In this document: positions 1-6,474 of the stretch, one piece after another
Numbering within the stretch: position 1 is the stretch's first letter
How the letters are laid out: each line of letters begins with the position of its first letter
Origin: an uncultured Oscillospiraceae bacterium
GTDB taxonomy: Bacteria; Bacillota; Clostridia; Oscillospirales; Oscillospiraceae
NCBI GenBank assembly: GCA_944385595.1
Contig: CALWXY010000008.1
Location: 1 to 11,232 of the forward strand
Length of the DNA: 11,232 nucleotides
Direction: 5' to 3'
Made by a program: the position numbers and the translations under genes
The notes under the pieces: model-generated
Database searches by the model: none
Seen by the model: the letters and a program-made list of their open reading frames with translations, nothing else
Told to the model about the DNA's origin: nothing

Positions 1-9
1 GGCGAGATA

Positions 10-665
10 GCGAAACCATTTTTCTTTGAAAAGAAAAAGGGTTTCGCACTTCCAAAAAGAAACTTTTTTGGCGCGTATCCGAGTTTCCGCGTTGCCGACA
101 CGGCGCCGTTAGAATTGAAGAGCGCTCAGTCCCACTCCGCGCCACGAGGCGCTCGATATCGAGGAATTCGGCAGAAAAAGCGCCGACTAAGGGGCGCCTC
201 GTCTGCTACCGAGTTGTTCACTTGCTGTTCTTTCGATTTTGGGCTCGCAAAAGTTTTCGTCCACCTTTTTCAAAAGGTGGCGGATTCCAAAGGCAGCGCC
301 TTTGGCCGCGCGCCGCAGCGCGCGGAATCCCTTATCCTTAATAAGCTCAGGAGGGGTACGGGGAACCCTAGCAAGGGGTTCCCCGCTTCTCCCGAAAAGA
401 TAAGCACCTGCCACAGAGGCAGGTGCTTTCTAGTTACGCGAAAGAGGAATAAGGTGAACGGCTCTGTAGGCACGAGGCGCCCCTTGGTCGGCGCTTTTTC
501 TGCCGAATTCCTCCCACAGCGAGCGCCTCGTGGCGCGGAGTGGGAGCTATGCGCTCTTCAATTCTAACGGCGCCGTGTCGGCAACGCGGAAGGCTCTGAT
601 ACGCGCAAAAAAGATTTTTTTTGGAGGGGCGGAACCCTTTTTCTTCTAAAGAAAAATGGTTCCGC
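10..665. repeat. Large imperfect inverted-repeat element, about 190-bp arms, no ORF
   Basis: The left arm (10-202) and right arm (472-665) are reverse complements with scattered mismatches and small indels. Two stretches match strongly: 87-125 pairs perfectly with 551-589 over 39 bp, and 164-202 pairs with 472-510 with one mismatch. The outer ends are themselves A/T-rich hairpins (10-47 and 629-665) that match each other across the element. The core (203-471) contains further short stem-loops. Reading frames through it have no recognisable protein and are by-products of the repeat. It resembles a MITE-like or fold-back intergenic element. I could not identify target-site duplications or a known family, and no transposase is present here. 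Confidence 0.8.
261..428. other. Core of consecutive stem-loops inside the fold-back element
   Basis: Several perfect stems occur in a row: 261-280 (ccacctt against aaggtgg), 287-305 (8-bp stem, 3-nt loop), 306-325 (8-bp stem, 4-nt loop), 331-345 (5 bp), 359-385 (10-bp stem, 7-nt loop) and 402-428 (11-bp stem, 5-nt loop, followed by a short T-rich stretch on the + strand). The bases 282-288 (ggattcc) also pair with 324-330 (ggaatcc), closing the second and third hairpins into a possible three-way junction. The last hairpin could act as a weak terminator. Whether this is a structured RNA or only DNA fold-back repeats cannot be decided from one copy. Confidence 0.6.
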
Positions 666-698
666 ATCGCGACCCCGCGTGTTTTCTTTTGGGAAGCT

Positions 699-736
699 CG
701 AAACCCGTTTTCTTTTACAAAAGAAAATGGGTTTCG
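699..736. terminator. A/T-rich hairpin after the FTR-like gene, possible terminator
   Basis: An 18-bp stem (699-716 with 719-736, one mismatch) lies 4 bases past the minus-strand stop codon at 740-742. There is no clean T-run after it on the minus strand, so terminator activity is only probable. The same hairpin and the flanking ccaaaagaaaa-type sequence recur twice in the neighbouring fold-back element (10-47 and 629-665), so it may be a third copy of a dispersed repeat that now serves as the 3' end of the operon. Confidence 0.45.
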
Positions 737-739
737 TAT

Positions 740-949
740 TCAGCCCTTTGGCTTGAAATACAGCATACAATGGCAGTACCCTTCAAAGTCGGGGTCCGCC
801 ATCTGCTCGCGGAACTCGCGGCAGATGCACTTCGTATCCTCCGTGCGGTCGACGCGGCAGGGGCAGTAGCCCCCGGTGCGCGCGAGCCCCTCGCGCACGG
901 CCGCGACCACCTCGGGATCACTGTTGAGACGTATAGCCAATTTCTTCAA
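740..949 (-). CDS. Small ferredoxin-thioredoxin reductase catalytic-subunit-like Fe-S protein
   Basis: This 69-residue protein carries three CxC pairs in order: C29-P-C31, C41-I-C43 and C59-H-C61. The family signature is CPC ... CxC ... CHC, in which four cysteines bind a 4Fe-4S cluster and the remaining pair is the redox-active disulfide that reduces thioredoxin with electrons from ferredoxin. The GGYCPC start and the CHC near the C-terminus support the assignment. It is shorter than the roughly 110-residue photosynthetic enzyme. The spacing is CPC-x9-CxC-x15-CHC, whereas I recall CPC-x16-CPC-x8-CHC for the classical form; the total span is the same. The TTG start at 949 overlaps the thioredoxin-fold gene by 32 bases in another frame, which suggests translational coupling. 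A second TTG at 940 (66 residues) sits 9 bases after a GGGGG and may be the true start. No variable subunit (FtrA) gene is present. Confidence 0.75.
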   Translation of the reverse strand: MKKLAIRLNSDPEVVAAVREGLARTGGYCPCRVDRTEDTKCICREFREQMADPDFEGYCHCMLYFKPKG

Positions 950-1268
950 CCCCCAGTGTACACATCAGAGTCTCGGATATCTCCTGGCAGGACTGAAGTC
1001 CGACCAGTCGTCCTCGCGGCTCGCCGCCCACGAACAGCAGCATGGTCGGCACCGCGGCTATATTGTAATACGCCGCGATCTCCCCGTCAACTCCGACGTT
1101 CACGCTCCCGACGTCGAGCATGTCGCCCAGCTCGTCGGCGACGTCCTCAAGCGCCGGGCGCAGTATGCGGCAGGGACGGCTCCCCGGCGCGCTGAAATCC
1201 ACAAGCACGGGCCGTCCGTTCTCAAGGACGTCCGCGCGAAAATTTCCGGCAGTATAGCTCTTTACCAT
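918..1268 (-). CDS. Thioredoxin-fold protein with SRPC in place of CGPC
   Basis: This 116-residue protein matches thioredoxin in length and layout. A VLVDFSAP strand leads into the active-site helix, VPT carries the cis-proline (P74), and an LLFVGGEP strand-turn follows. Where thioredoxins have WCGPC, this protein has G-S-R-P-C: the nucleophilic first cysteine is Ser30, the usual tryptophan before it is Gly29, and only the second cysteine (C33) remains. Two further cysteines, C94 and C103, lie near the C-terminus. I chose the ATG at 1268, which has ggtga five bases upstream; a GTG at 1277 would add three residues but is only two bases from the GGAG. A small stem (1282-1301) overlaps the ribosome binding region. 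It overlaps the downstream FTR-like gene and lies about 100 bases after the permease. The fold assignment is firm. A dithiol reductase function is doubtful, and it may be a monothiol or binding protein. Confidence 0.82.
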   Translation of the reverse strand: MVKSYTAGNFRADVLENGRPVLVDFSAPGSRPCRILRPALEDVADELGDMLDVGSVNVGVDGEIAAYYNIAAVPTMLLFVGGEPRGRLVGLQSCQEISETLMCTLGVEEIGYTSQQ

Positions 1269-1315
1269 ATTGTTCACCGCTCCGCCGTCTGTCCGCGGCG
1301 GCCTTTCTCTCTCAT

Positions 1316-1340
1316 ATTATATTACACGAGAGACATTATA
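1316..1340 (-). promoter_or_regulatory. Two TATAAT -10-like boxes upstream of the thioredoxin-fold gene
   Basis: On the minus strand TATAAT occurs at 1340-1335 and again at 1321-1316, in an A/T-rich island between the permease stop and the thioredoxin start. Neither has a good -35 box at 16-18 bp, so this is only a suggestion that the redox pair has its own promoter besides read-through from the permease gene. Confidence 0.25.
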
Positions 1341-1374
1341 GCCGCCGAATATTAGCTCCGATACCGCGTTTTCG

Positions 1375-2478
1375 TTAAATCCACATCAAAGCCGCAGCGA
1401 GCATGATGAAAAGCCCAGCGAAATTCACCAGGCTGAAAAACGCGAGGAAGCGCCCCGCCGACGCGCCCGGCGACGCCATGTACAGCTTGAGCGATATGAG
1501 GCTCGCGAGCGAGGCCACCGGCGTGCCGAGCCCCCCGAGGTCGACGCCGAGCAGCAGGCCGCGCCAGTCGGCCGTCATAGGCGCAAGCAGCACCGCCGCC
1601 GGGACGTTGCTGATCACCTGGCTCGCCGCCGCCGAGGCCAGCAGCGAGTTCCACTCCATCAGCGACGAGAGCGCCTCGCGCACCGCGGGCATTCTTCCCA
1701 GGTTGCCGCTGAACACGAAAAAGCACACAAAAGTCGCGAGCAGCGACCAGTCGACCATTTTGAGCAGCTTTCTGTCCGCCAGAAGCAGCGCCGCGGCGCA
1801 GATGACGGTCAGAATCCTGTAGTCCAGCACGCGGAACACCGCGAGCAGGCACAGCAGAAAAAGCGCGGCGCAGAGCTTCATCAGCCCCGGGCGCAGCGGC
1901 AGCTCCGACGGCATGGTCACGTTCACGCTGCCGCGGGTTTTGACCATGGCCGGGACGACCACCAAAAGGCTCAGCGCCGTGAACGGCAGCACCGTGCCGA
2001 AGAAGTCGGCGGCGCCGAGGGAGTAGTAGGAGAACAGAAAGAGGTTTTGCGGGTTGCCCACCGGCGTCGCCATGCTGCCGAGGTTCGCCGCCACGGTCTG
2101 CAAGACGACTATGCGCACCATGTCGCGCGGCCTGCCCATCGCCTCGAGCACCATCAGAGTAAACGGCACGAAGGTGAGCAGAGCCACGTCGTTCGTCACG
2201 AGCATGGAGCTGAAAAACGGCAGCAGCACCAGCGCGAGATAGACCATCCTCACGCTCTTCTCGCCGGAGAGCAGCGCCGCCGCGAGGCGCACGAAGGCCC
2301 CGCTCTCGCGCAGCCCGGCGACCACGCCCATCAGGCAGAACAGCATACACAGCACGCGGAAATCTATATATCCTATGTATTCGGCGTCCGGCCGGACGAA
2401 AAATGCGCTGGCCGCGGCGCACACAAACGCCGCCGTGAGCACCGCCTCGCGCCGGACGAATTCAAACAGCTTTCGCAT
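1375..2478 (-). CDS. SLC13 / ArsB-NhaD-type anion permease
   Basis: This 367-residue, very hydrophobic protein has about ten predicted membrane segments. Paired conserved motifs sit in the two halves: VTND (94-97) followed by GNPQN (141-145) in the first, and SNVP (290-293) followed by GVDLGGLGTP (311-320) in the second. This internal repeat of xxNxP and glycine-rich motifs is characteristic of the ion-transporter superfamily that includes ArsB, NhaD, citrate permeases and YbiR-like proteins. The ion (carboxylate, arsenite, sodium/proton) cannot be told from sequence. The frame extends back to 2529, but I chose the ATG at 2478 because GGAG lies 9 bases upstream and a good promoter (-10 at 2502-2507) falls inside the longer frame. 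It is divergent from the GntR gene and may be transcribed with the thioredoxin-fold gene downstream. Confidence 0.8.
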   Translation of the reverse strand: MRKLFEFVRREAVLTAAFVCAAASAFFVRPDAEYIGYIDFRVLCMLFCLMGVVAGLRESGAFVRLAAALLSGEKSVRMVYLALVLLPFFSSMLVTNDVALLTFVPFTLMVLEAMGRPRDMVRIVVLQTVAANLGSMATPVGNPQNLFLFSYYSLGAADFFGTVLPFTALSLLVVVPAMVKTRGSVNVTMPSELPLRPGLMKLCAALFLLCLLAVFRVLDYRILTVICAAALLLADRKLLKMVDWSLLATFVCFFVFSGNLGRMPAVREALSSLMEWNSLLASAAASQVISNVPAAVLLAPMTADWRGLLLGVDLGGLGTPVASLASLISLKLYMASPGASAGRFLAFFSLVNFAGLFIMLAAALMWI

Positions 2479-2501
2479 GAGCTCCGCTCCTCTCCTGCAC
2501 C

Positions 2502-2529
2502 ATGATACCCGCAATTTTGCCGCTGTCAA
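2502..2529 (-). promoter_or_regulatory. Sigma-A-type promoter for the permease gene
   Basis: On the minus strand TTGACA (2529-2524), a 16-bp spacer and TATCAT (2507-2502) stand upstream of the permease start at 2478. The predicted transcription start is only about 15-20 bases before that ATG. The promoter lies in the 72-bp gap shared with the divergent GntR gene, so the regulator could control both sides. Confidence 0.65.
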
Positions 2530-2550
2530 GCGTATTTGAAAAGGATTTTA

Positions 2551-3207
2551 ATGGATACTCAGTTCAGAACCGCCGCCGATATGGCCTATAACATTATATT
2601 GAAGAAAATTGTCGACGGAGAATTTGAGCCGGGCAAGCGCCTGTCGCGCCGCAAGATGGCCGAGGTTACCGGCGTGAGCGTCATCCCCGTCATAGAGGCG
2701 CTCAAGCGCCTTGAGGAGGATCACCTCGTCGAGTCGAAGCCCAAATGGGGCTCCTTCGTGGCCGTCCCCAGCAGCGACAGAGTGCGGAAGATGTACCAGT
2801 ACCGCGAGGCCCTTGAGTGTCAAATCGCCCGCATCCTCTCCCGCGATATGACCACCGCCCAGCACCAGGAGATTTTCGATATCGCCACACAGCTGGACGT
2901 CGTCTCCTACGAGGACAGGGAGAAAAAGCAGTCGCTGCACCTTGAGCTCCACCACAAGCTCGCCAAATACACCGGCAACCCCCTGCTCGCCACCTCGCTC
3001 GAGCGCATCAACTACTTCTGGATTCTCTGCAAGGCCCTCGACGGCACCAAGAGCATGCGCGGCGACAGCGTCCGCTACTGGCACCGCTACCTCATAGACG
3101 AGATTCAGTCCGGCGACCCCGACCGCGCCGAAAAGGCCATGCGCGAGCATGTGCTCGACTCGCTCGAGCCGTTGCTCCGCCTCATACCCCCAGAGTGGGA
3201 CGAATAA
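2551..3207 (+). CDS. GntR-family transcriptional regulator, FCD (FadR) subclass
   Basis: This 218-residue DNA-binding repressor/activator has an N-terminal winged helix (about 8-72) of GntR type, with GEFEPGKRL, a helix-turn-helix around RRKMAEVTGVSVIPVIEAL, and a wing ending WGSFVAVP. An all-helical FCD ligand-binding domain follows (about 79-212). In FCD proteins an Asp and three His bind a metal next to a carboxylate ligand. Here H134, H178 and H200 are in place, but the position four before H134, usually Asp, appears to be H130. The frame opens at a TTG (2536), but the ATG at 2551 has aaaagg six bases upstream. It lies 66 bases before tctC on the same strand, so it probably controls uptake of a carboxylate by the Tct transporter and may be co-transcribed with it. 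The effector is unknown. Confidence 0.88.
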   Translation: MDTQFRTAADMAYNIILKKIVDGEFEPGKRLSRRKMAEVTGVSVIPVIEALKRLEEDHLVESKPKWGSFVAVPSSDRVRKMYQYREALECQIARILSRDMTTAQHQEIFDIATQLDVVSYEDREKKQSLHLELHHKLAKYTGNPLLATSLERINYFWILCKALDGTKSMRGDSVRYWHRYLIDEIQSGDPDRAEKAMREHVLDSLEPLLRLIPPEWDE

Positions 3208-3216
3208 ACCGTGGAT

Positions 3217-3252
3217 AACGCCAAGGCGTTCCAAATAAAGGCGCAAAGCGCC
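3217..3252 (+). promoter_or_regulatory. Two short palindromes in the gntR-tctC gap
   Basis: Two small inverted repeats stand next to each other: aacgccaaggcgtt (3217-3230) and ggcgcaaagcgcc (3240-3252). They lie in the 66 bases between the regulator stop and the tctC start, just ahead of its GGAGG at 3263-3267. They could be operator sites for the adjacent GntR protein or small mRNA stem-loops in the tctC leader. I see no clear -35/-10 pair here. Confidence 0.35.
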
Positions 3253-3273
3253 AAATACCATTGGAGGAAAAAG

Positions 3274-4317
3274 ATGAAAAGAACACTCGCTATGCTGCTC
3301 GCCGTCGTCATGATGGTCGGCCTGATGGCCGGCTGCGGTGGCACCGAGGAGTCCGCCGCGCCCGAGAGCACCGCTCCCGAGGGCGAGAGCGCCGCTCCCG
3401 AGTCCACCGAGCCCGAGGCCAGCACCTGGGCCCCCGAGGATGACCTCGTCATCTACGTCGGCGCCGCCGCCGGCGGAGATACCGACGCCAACGCCCGTAT
3501 GCTCGCCCAGTACCTGTCCGAGTACGCCGGCATCAACATCGCCATCACGAACGTCACCGGCGGCAGCGGCCTGAACGCCATGGAAGAGGTTCAGGGCATG
3601 GAGCTCGACGGCAACACCGCCTTCTTCGGCCATACCGAGGCCCTCATCCCCGAGATTGCCGACATGTGTGACTACACCTTCATGGATGCCTTCACCATCG
3701 CCGGTGTCTGCATCATGGCCAACACCACCCTGCTGTGCGTCCACAGAGATAACCCCGACTACCAGACCCTCGACGAGCTCATCGCCTACGCCAAGGAGCA
3801 TCCGGGTGAGGTCGAGTTCGCCAACTCCACCGGCGGTTACCCCCACCTCATCGGCCTCGCCCTCGAGGAGGCTGCCGGTATCGACCTGAACCTCGTTGAG
3901 GTCGGCGGCAACAACGAGAAGAAGACCGCCCTCGCCGGCCAGCAGACCGATGTCATCAACATCGAGTACGGCATCGTCAAGGACTACATCGACTCCGGTG
4001 AGTTCGTCCCCATCGCCCTCCTGACCGAGGAGCGCAACGAGCAGTTCCCCGACATCCCCACCGCCAAGGAGCAGGGCGTCGACCTCGTCATGGGCAAGTT
4101 CTTCTACCTCGCCTTCCCGAAGGGCGTGCCCCAGGAGGTCATCGACTACTACGAGAAGGCTCTTGAGGAGATTGTCGCCAACCCCGACTTCGTCGACGAC
4201 TGCAAGGCCACCTACTTCCTCGACGCCACCTACATGAACTCCGAGGACGGCATGGCTTACGCCCAGAGCGTCTACGACGAGCTCAACCAGTTCAAAGACC
4301 AGTTCATAGCCGGCTAA
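3274..4317 (+). CDS. TctC-type substrate-binding lipoprotein of a tripartite tricarboxylate transporter
   Basis: This 347-residue extracytoplasmic solute receptor has a lipoprotein signal peptide (1-20) with lipobox LMAG-C21, so it should be anchored to the outer face of the cell membrane. A low-complexity linker rich in Ser, Ala, Pro and Glu (about 24-54, with SAAPEST-like repeats) leads to the Bug/TctC domain (from about 56). The family features are a VGAAAGGDTDANAR segment near the start, which in relatives forms a ligand loop, and ANSTGGYPHLIGLALEEAAG in the middle. Bug proteins usually bind carboxylates; the ligand cannot be named. The start is the ATG at 3274 with GGAGG seven bases upstream. 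An in-frame GTG at 3211 would place 21 residues before the signal peptide and is rejected. Codons end in C almost throughout, which suggests high expression. Confidence 0.92.
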   Translation: MKRTLAMLLAVVMMVGLMAGCGGTEESAAPESTAPEGESAAPESTEPEASTWAPEDDLVIYVGAAAGGDTDANARMLAQYLSEYAGINIAITNVTGGSGLNAMEEVQGMELDGNTAFFGHTEALIPEIADMCDYTFMDAFTIAGVCIMANTTLLCVHRDNPDYQTLDELIAYAKEHPGEVEFANSTGGYPHLIGLALEEAAGIDLNLVEVGGNNEKKTALAGQQTDVINIEYGIVKDYIDSGEFVPIALLTEERNEQFPDIPTAKEQGVDLVMGKFFYLAFPKGVPQEVIDYYEKALEEIVANPDFVDDCKATYFLDATYMNSEDGMAYAQSVYDELNQFKDQFIAG

Positions 4318-4333
4318 AAAGCCACAGTAAGCA

Positions 4334-4357
4334 GAGGGGAGGCTCCGGCCTCCCCTC
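4334..4357 (+). promoter_or_regulatory. Intercistronic stem-loop between tctC and tctB
   Basis: A perfect 10-bp GC-rich stem (4334-4343 with 4348-4357) with a TCCG tetraloop lies 17 bases after the tctC stop. No T-run follows, so it is not a standard terminator. In transporter operons such hairpins commonly protect the 3' end of the binding-protein message and lower expression of the membrane subunits. That role is inferred here from position. Confidence 0.6.
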
Positions 4358-4391
4358 CCACGATTAAAGACATCACCGAAAGGAGCTCCTC

Positions 4392-4868
4392 ATGCTCAAG
4401 AAATATGGAGACTTCATCGCCGGTCTGTGCGGAATGGCTCTGGCCGCATATATTTTCATAACCGGCTACCAGATAGGCCTCACCGAGGGCAAGGACTTCG
4501 GCGCCGGCTTTTTGCCCAAGCTCGTCGCCACCGGCCTCTTCATATGCTGCGCCATCCTCACCTATCGCGGCTTTAAAACCATGCACACCGTGAAGGCGGA
4601 ACAGTCCGAATATAAGAAAAACTACCTCGGCGCCTATGGCATATTCATAATGATGGTCATTTATGCTCTGTGCATGAAGCCGGTTGGTTTTGTCATCAGC
4701 AGTGCCGTCTTCCTCTTCTGCGCGATACTGCTTGCGACAAAGCGTGAAAATTGGAAACCCATCATGTTCGCCGTCATCTCTGTCGTTCTGGTGCTCGCCG
4801 TCTACTTCGTATTCAAAGACATCTTCGGCATCAGGCTGCCCAACGGCGTGCTCGACAGCATTTTCTAA
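4392..4868 (+). CDS. TctB small membrane subunit of the tripartite tricarboxylate transporter
   Basis: This 158-residue protein has about five hydrophobic segments (roughly 7-28, 40-58, 80-95, 98-117, 122-143). That fits the TctB family, the small, poorly conserved subunit that works with TctA in the cytoplasmic membrane. Typical family traits are the acidic/glycine loop with DFGAGFLPK after the first segment and the motif GIRLPNGVL near the end. The start ATG has AGGAG about nine bases upstream. The gene ends 12 bases before tctA and shares its reading direction and operon. By itself the sequence would be hard to place; the position between TctC and TctA makes the assignment secure. Confidence 0.88.
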   Translation: MLKKYGDFIAGLCGMALAAYIFITGYQIGLTEGKDFGAGFLPKLVATGLFICCAILTYRGFKTMHTVKAEQSEYKKNYLGAYGIFIMMVIYALCMKPVGFVISSAVFLFCAILLATKRENWKPIMFAVISVVLVLAVYFVFKDIFGIRLPNGVLDSIF

Positions 4869-4880
4869 GGAGGGCGGAAC

Positions 4881-6377
4881 ATGTCTGAAATAATCACCGG
4901 TATCACTTCCGTTATGACCCCGTCCATTCTGGCGCTCATGTTTATGGGCGTCGTTATGGGCATTATCGTCGGCGCAATACCCGGCCTCACCGTCACCATG
5001 GGCGTCGCGCTCTTCCTGCCTATGACCTACGGCATGGAGCCAATTGCGGGTCTTGCCCTGCTGTGCGCCCTCTACATAGGCGGCACCTCCGGCGGACTGA
5101 TTTCCGCCATACTGCTTCAGATTCCCGGCACCCCCGCCTCCGTCGCCACCTGTTTCGACGGCCACCCCATGGCTCAACGAGGCGAGGCTGGAAAGGCGCT
5201 GGGCGTCGGTATAGTCGCGAGCTTCCTCGGAGGCTTTGTGAGCTTCATAGTCCTCGCCGTACTAGCACCGTCGATTGCCCGCGTCGCACTCAAGTTCGGC
5301 TCCTATGAGTACTTCTCCATAGGCATTTTCTCCCTTGTCATGATTGCCAGCCTCTCCAAGGGCTCGCTCGTCAAGGGCCTCATAAGCGCCTTCCTCGGCT
5401 TCTCCGCCAGCTTCGTCGGCATAGCCCCGGTCACCAGCTTCGCGCGCTTCACCTTCGACATCAGCAAGCTGCGCACCGGCTTCCAGCTGCTGCCCGCACT
5501 CATCGGCCTCTTCGCCATCTCGCAGATTATGTCCGCCCTCGAGGACAAGTACAAGGAGGAGGACAGCTCCATCCGCGACTATAAAATCAAGGGCTTCGGC
5601 TTCACCCGTGAGGATATAAAGGGTCAGGGCAAGAACTTCCTCGTCTCCACCCTCATAGGTACCGGCGTCGGCATACTCCCCGGCCTCGGCGCAGGCATAT
5701 GCAACATCATGGCCTACTCCGCCGTCAAGGATATGTCCAAGTACCCGGAGAAGTTCGGCACCGGCATAGTCGACGGCATCATCGCCTCCGAGACCTCCAA
5801 CAACGCCTGCTGCGGCGGCGCGCTCATCCCGCTGATGACCCTCGGTATACCCGGCGACAACACCACCGCCATCATACTCGCGGGCTTCATGGTCCACGGC
5901 ATCGCCCCGGGCCCGCTGCTCTTCGACAACCAGGCCGTCCTCGTCTACGGCATCTTCGCCGCGCTGTTCATCTCCAACTTCTTCATGATCATCGCGGAGT
6001 ACGTCGGTATGCGCGGCTTCGTCAAGATACTCAACGTGCCGAATAACCTGCTCATGCCCATCATCGCCGTGTTCTGCTTCGTCGGAGCCTACGGCGTCAA
6101 CAACCGCATTTTCGAGATATACGTCATGCTCGGCTTCGGCCTGCTCGGCTATATCATGAAAAAGCTCTCCATCCCGCAGGCGCCCATCATCCTGGGCTTC
6201 ATCCTCGGACCCATCATCGAGAAATACCTCCGCAGCGGACTCCAGCGCTCGCACGGAAGCTTCGTGCCGTTCATCACGGCGCCCATCTCCGGCTTCTTCC
6301 TGCTGCTCACCGTCGTCGTCCTCGGCTACACGGTGTACAAGGAGGTCAAGAAAATGCGCAGCGGCAAGGCCGCCTGA
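4881..6377 (+). CDS. TctA large membrane subunit of the tripartite tricarboxylate transporter
   Basis: This 498-residue integral membrane protein has the usual TctA length and many hydrophobic segments. Two related glycine/proline signatures mark the two halves of the family fold: GAIPGLTVTMGVALFLP (about 31-47) and GTGVGILPGLGAGI (about 260-273). Other family segments are YIGGTSGGLISAILLQIPGT (65-84) and LGIPGDNTTAIILAGF (about 321-336). It forms the ion-driven translocation pathway and receives the substrate from TctC. AAGGAGGG lies 8-9 bases before the ATG, 12 bases after the tctB stop. It is the last gene of the operon, followed by a strong terminator. No truncation or odd residue is apparent. 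Confidence 0.95.
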   Translation: MSEIITGITSVMTPSILALMFMGVVMGIIVGAIPGLTVTMGVALFLPMTYGMEPIAGLALLCALYIGGTSGGLISAILLQIPGTPASVATCFDGHPMAQRGEAGKALGVGIVASFLGGFVSFIVLAVLAPSIARVALKFGSYEYFSIGIFSLVMIASLSKGSLVKGLISAFLGFSASFVGIAPVTSFARFTFDISKLRTGFQLLPALIGLFAISQIMSALEDKYKEEDSSIRDYKIKGFGFTREDIKGQGKNFLVSTLIGTGVGILPGLGAGICNIMAYSAVKDMSKYPEKFGTGIVDGIIASETSNNACCGGALIPLMTLGIPGDNTTAIILAGFMVHGIAPGPLLFDNQAVLVYGIFAALFISNFFMIIAEYVGMRGFVKILNVPNNLLMPIIAVFCFVGAYGVNNRIFEIYVMLGFGLLGYIMKKLSIPQAPIILGFILGPIIEKYLRSGLQRSHGSFVPFITAPISGFFLLLTVVVLGYTVYKEVKKMRSGKAA

Positions 6378-6388
6378 GCGCAGAAGAG

Positions 6389-6416
6389 CTCCCCCGCTCC
6401 GGCGGGGGAGTTTTTT
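6389..6416 (+). terminator. Rho-independent terminator of the tct operon
   Basis: A perfect 9-bp stem (6389-6397 with 6402-6410) with a TCCG loop is followed directly by six T. It begins 11 bases past the tctA stop and ends the operon cleanly. Confidence 0.92.
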
Positions 6417-6423
6417 CGTCTCA

Positions 6424-6452
6424 TTGACGGCGCGGGCGCGGTCTGGTAAACT
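6424..6452 (+). promoter_or_regulatory. Promoter of the AlkZ-related gene
   Basis: TTGACG (6424-6429), a 17-bp spacer and TAAACT (6447-6452) lie about 20 bases before the start codon at 6475. The short leader contains the ribosome binding site GGAGG (6462-6466). Confidence 0.65.
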
Positions 6453-6474
6453 GTAGGCGTCTGGAGGTGCTGAG

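Noticed and set aside
115..567. 150-codon + strand reading frame across the fold-back element
   Set aside because: It runs through both arms and all core hairpins, has no ribosome binding site or recognisable domain, and is rich in Arg as expected from GC palindromes.
918..949. Frameshift fusion of the thioredoxin-fold and FTR-like genes
   Set aside because: Both proteins are complete within their own frames and the overlap has no obvious slippery site. Coupled translation explains it.
1352..2422. Second long minus-strand frame overlapping the permease
   Set aside because: It is Arg/Ala/Gly-rich and out of frame with the membrane protein, which has clear motifs, promoter and ribosome binding site.
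2548..3846. 432-codon minus-strand reading frame
   Set aside because: It is antisense to the GntR and tctC genes. Their strong C-ending codon use leaves the opposite strand free of stops. No start signal or protein family fits.
5262..6254. 330-codon minus-strand reading frame under tctA
   Set aside because: It is a shadow of the biased codon use of tctA, with highly charged low-complexity translation and no signals.
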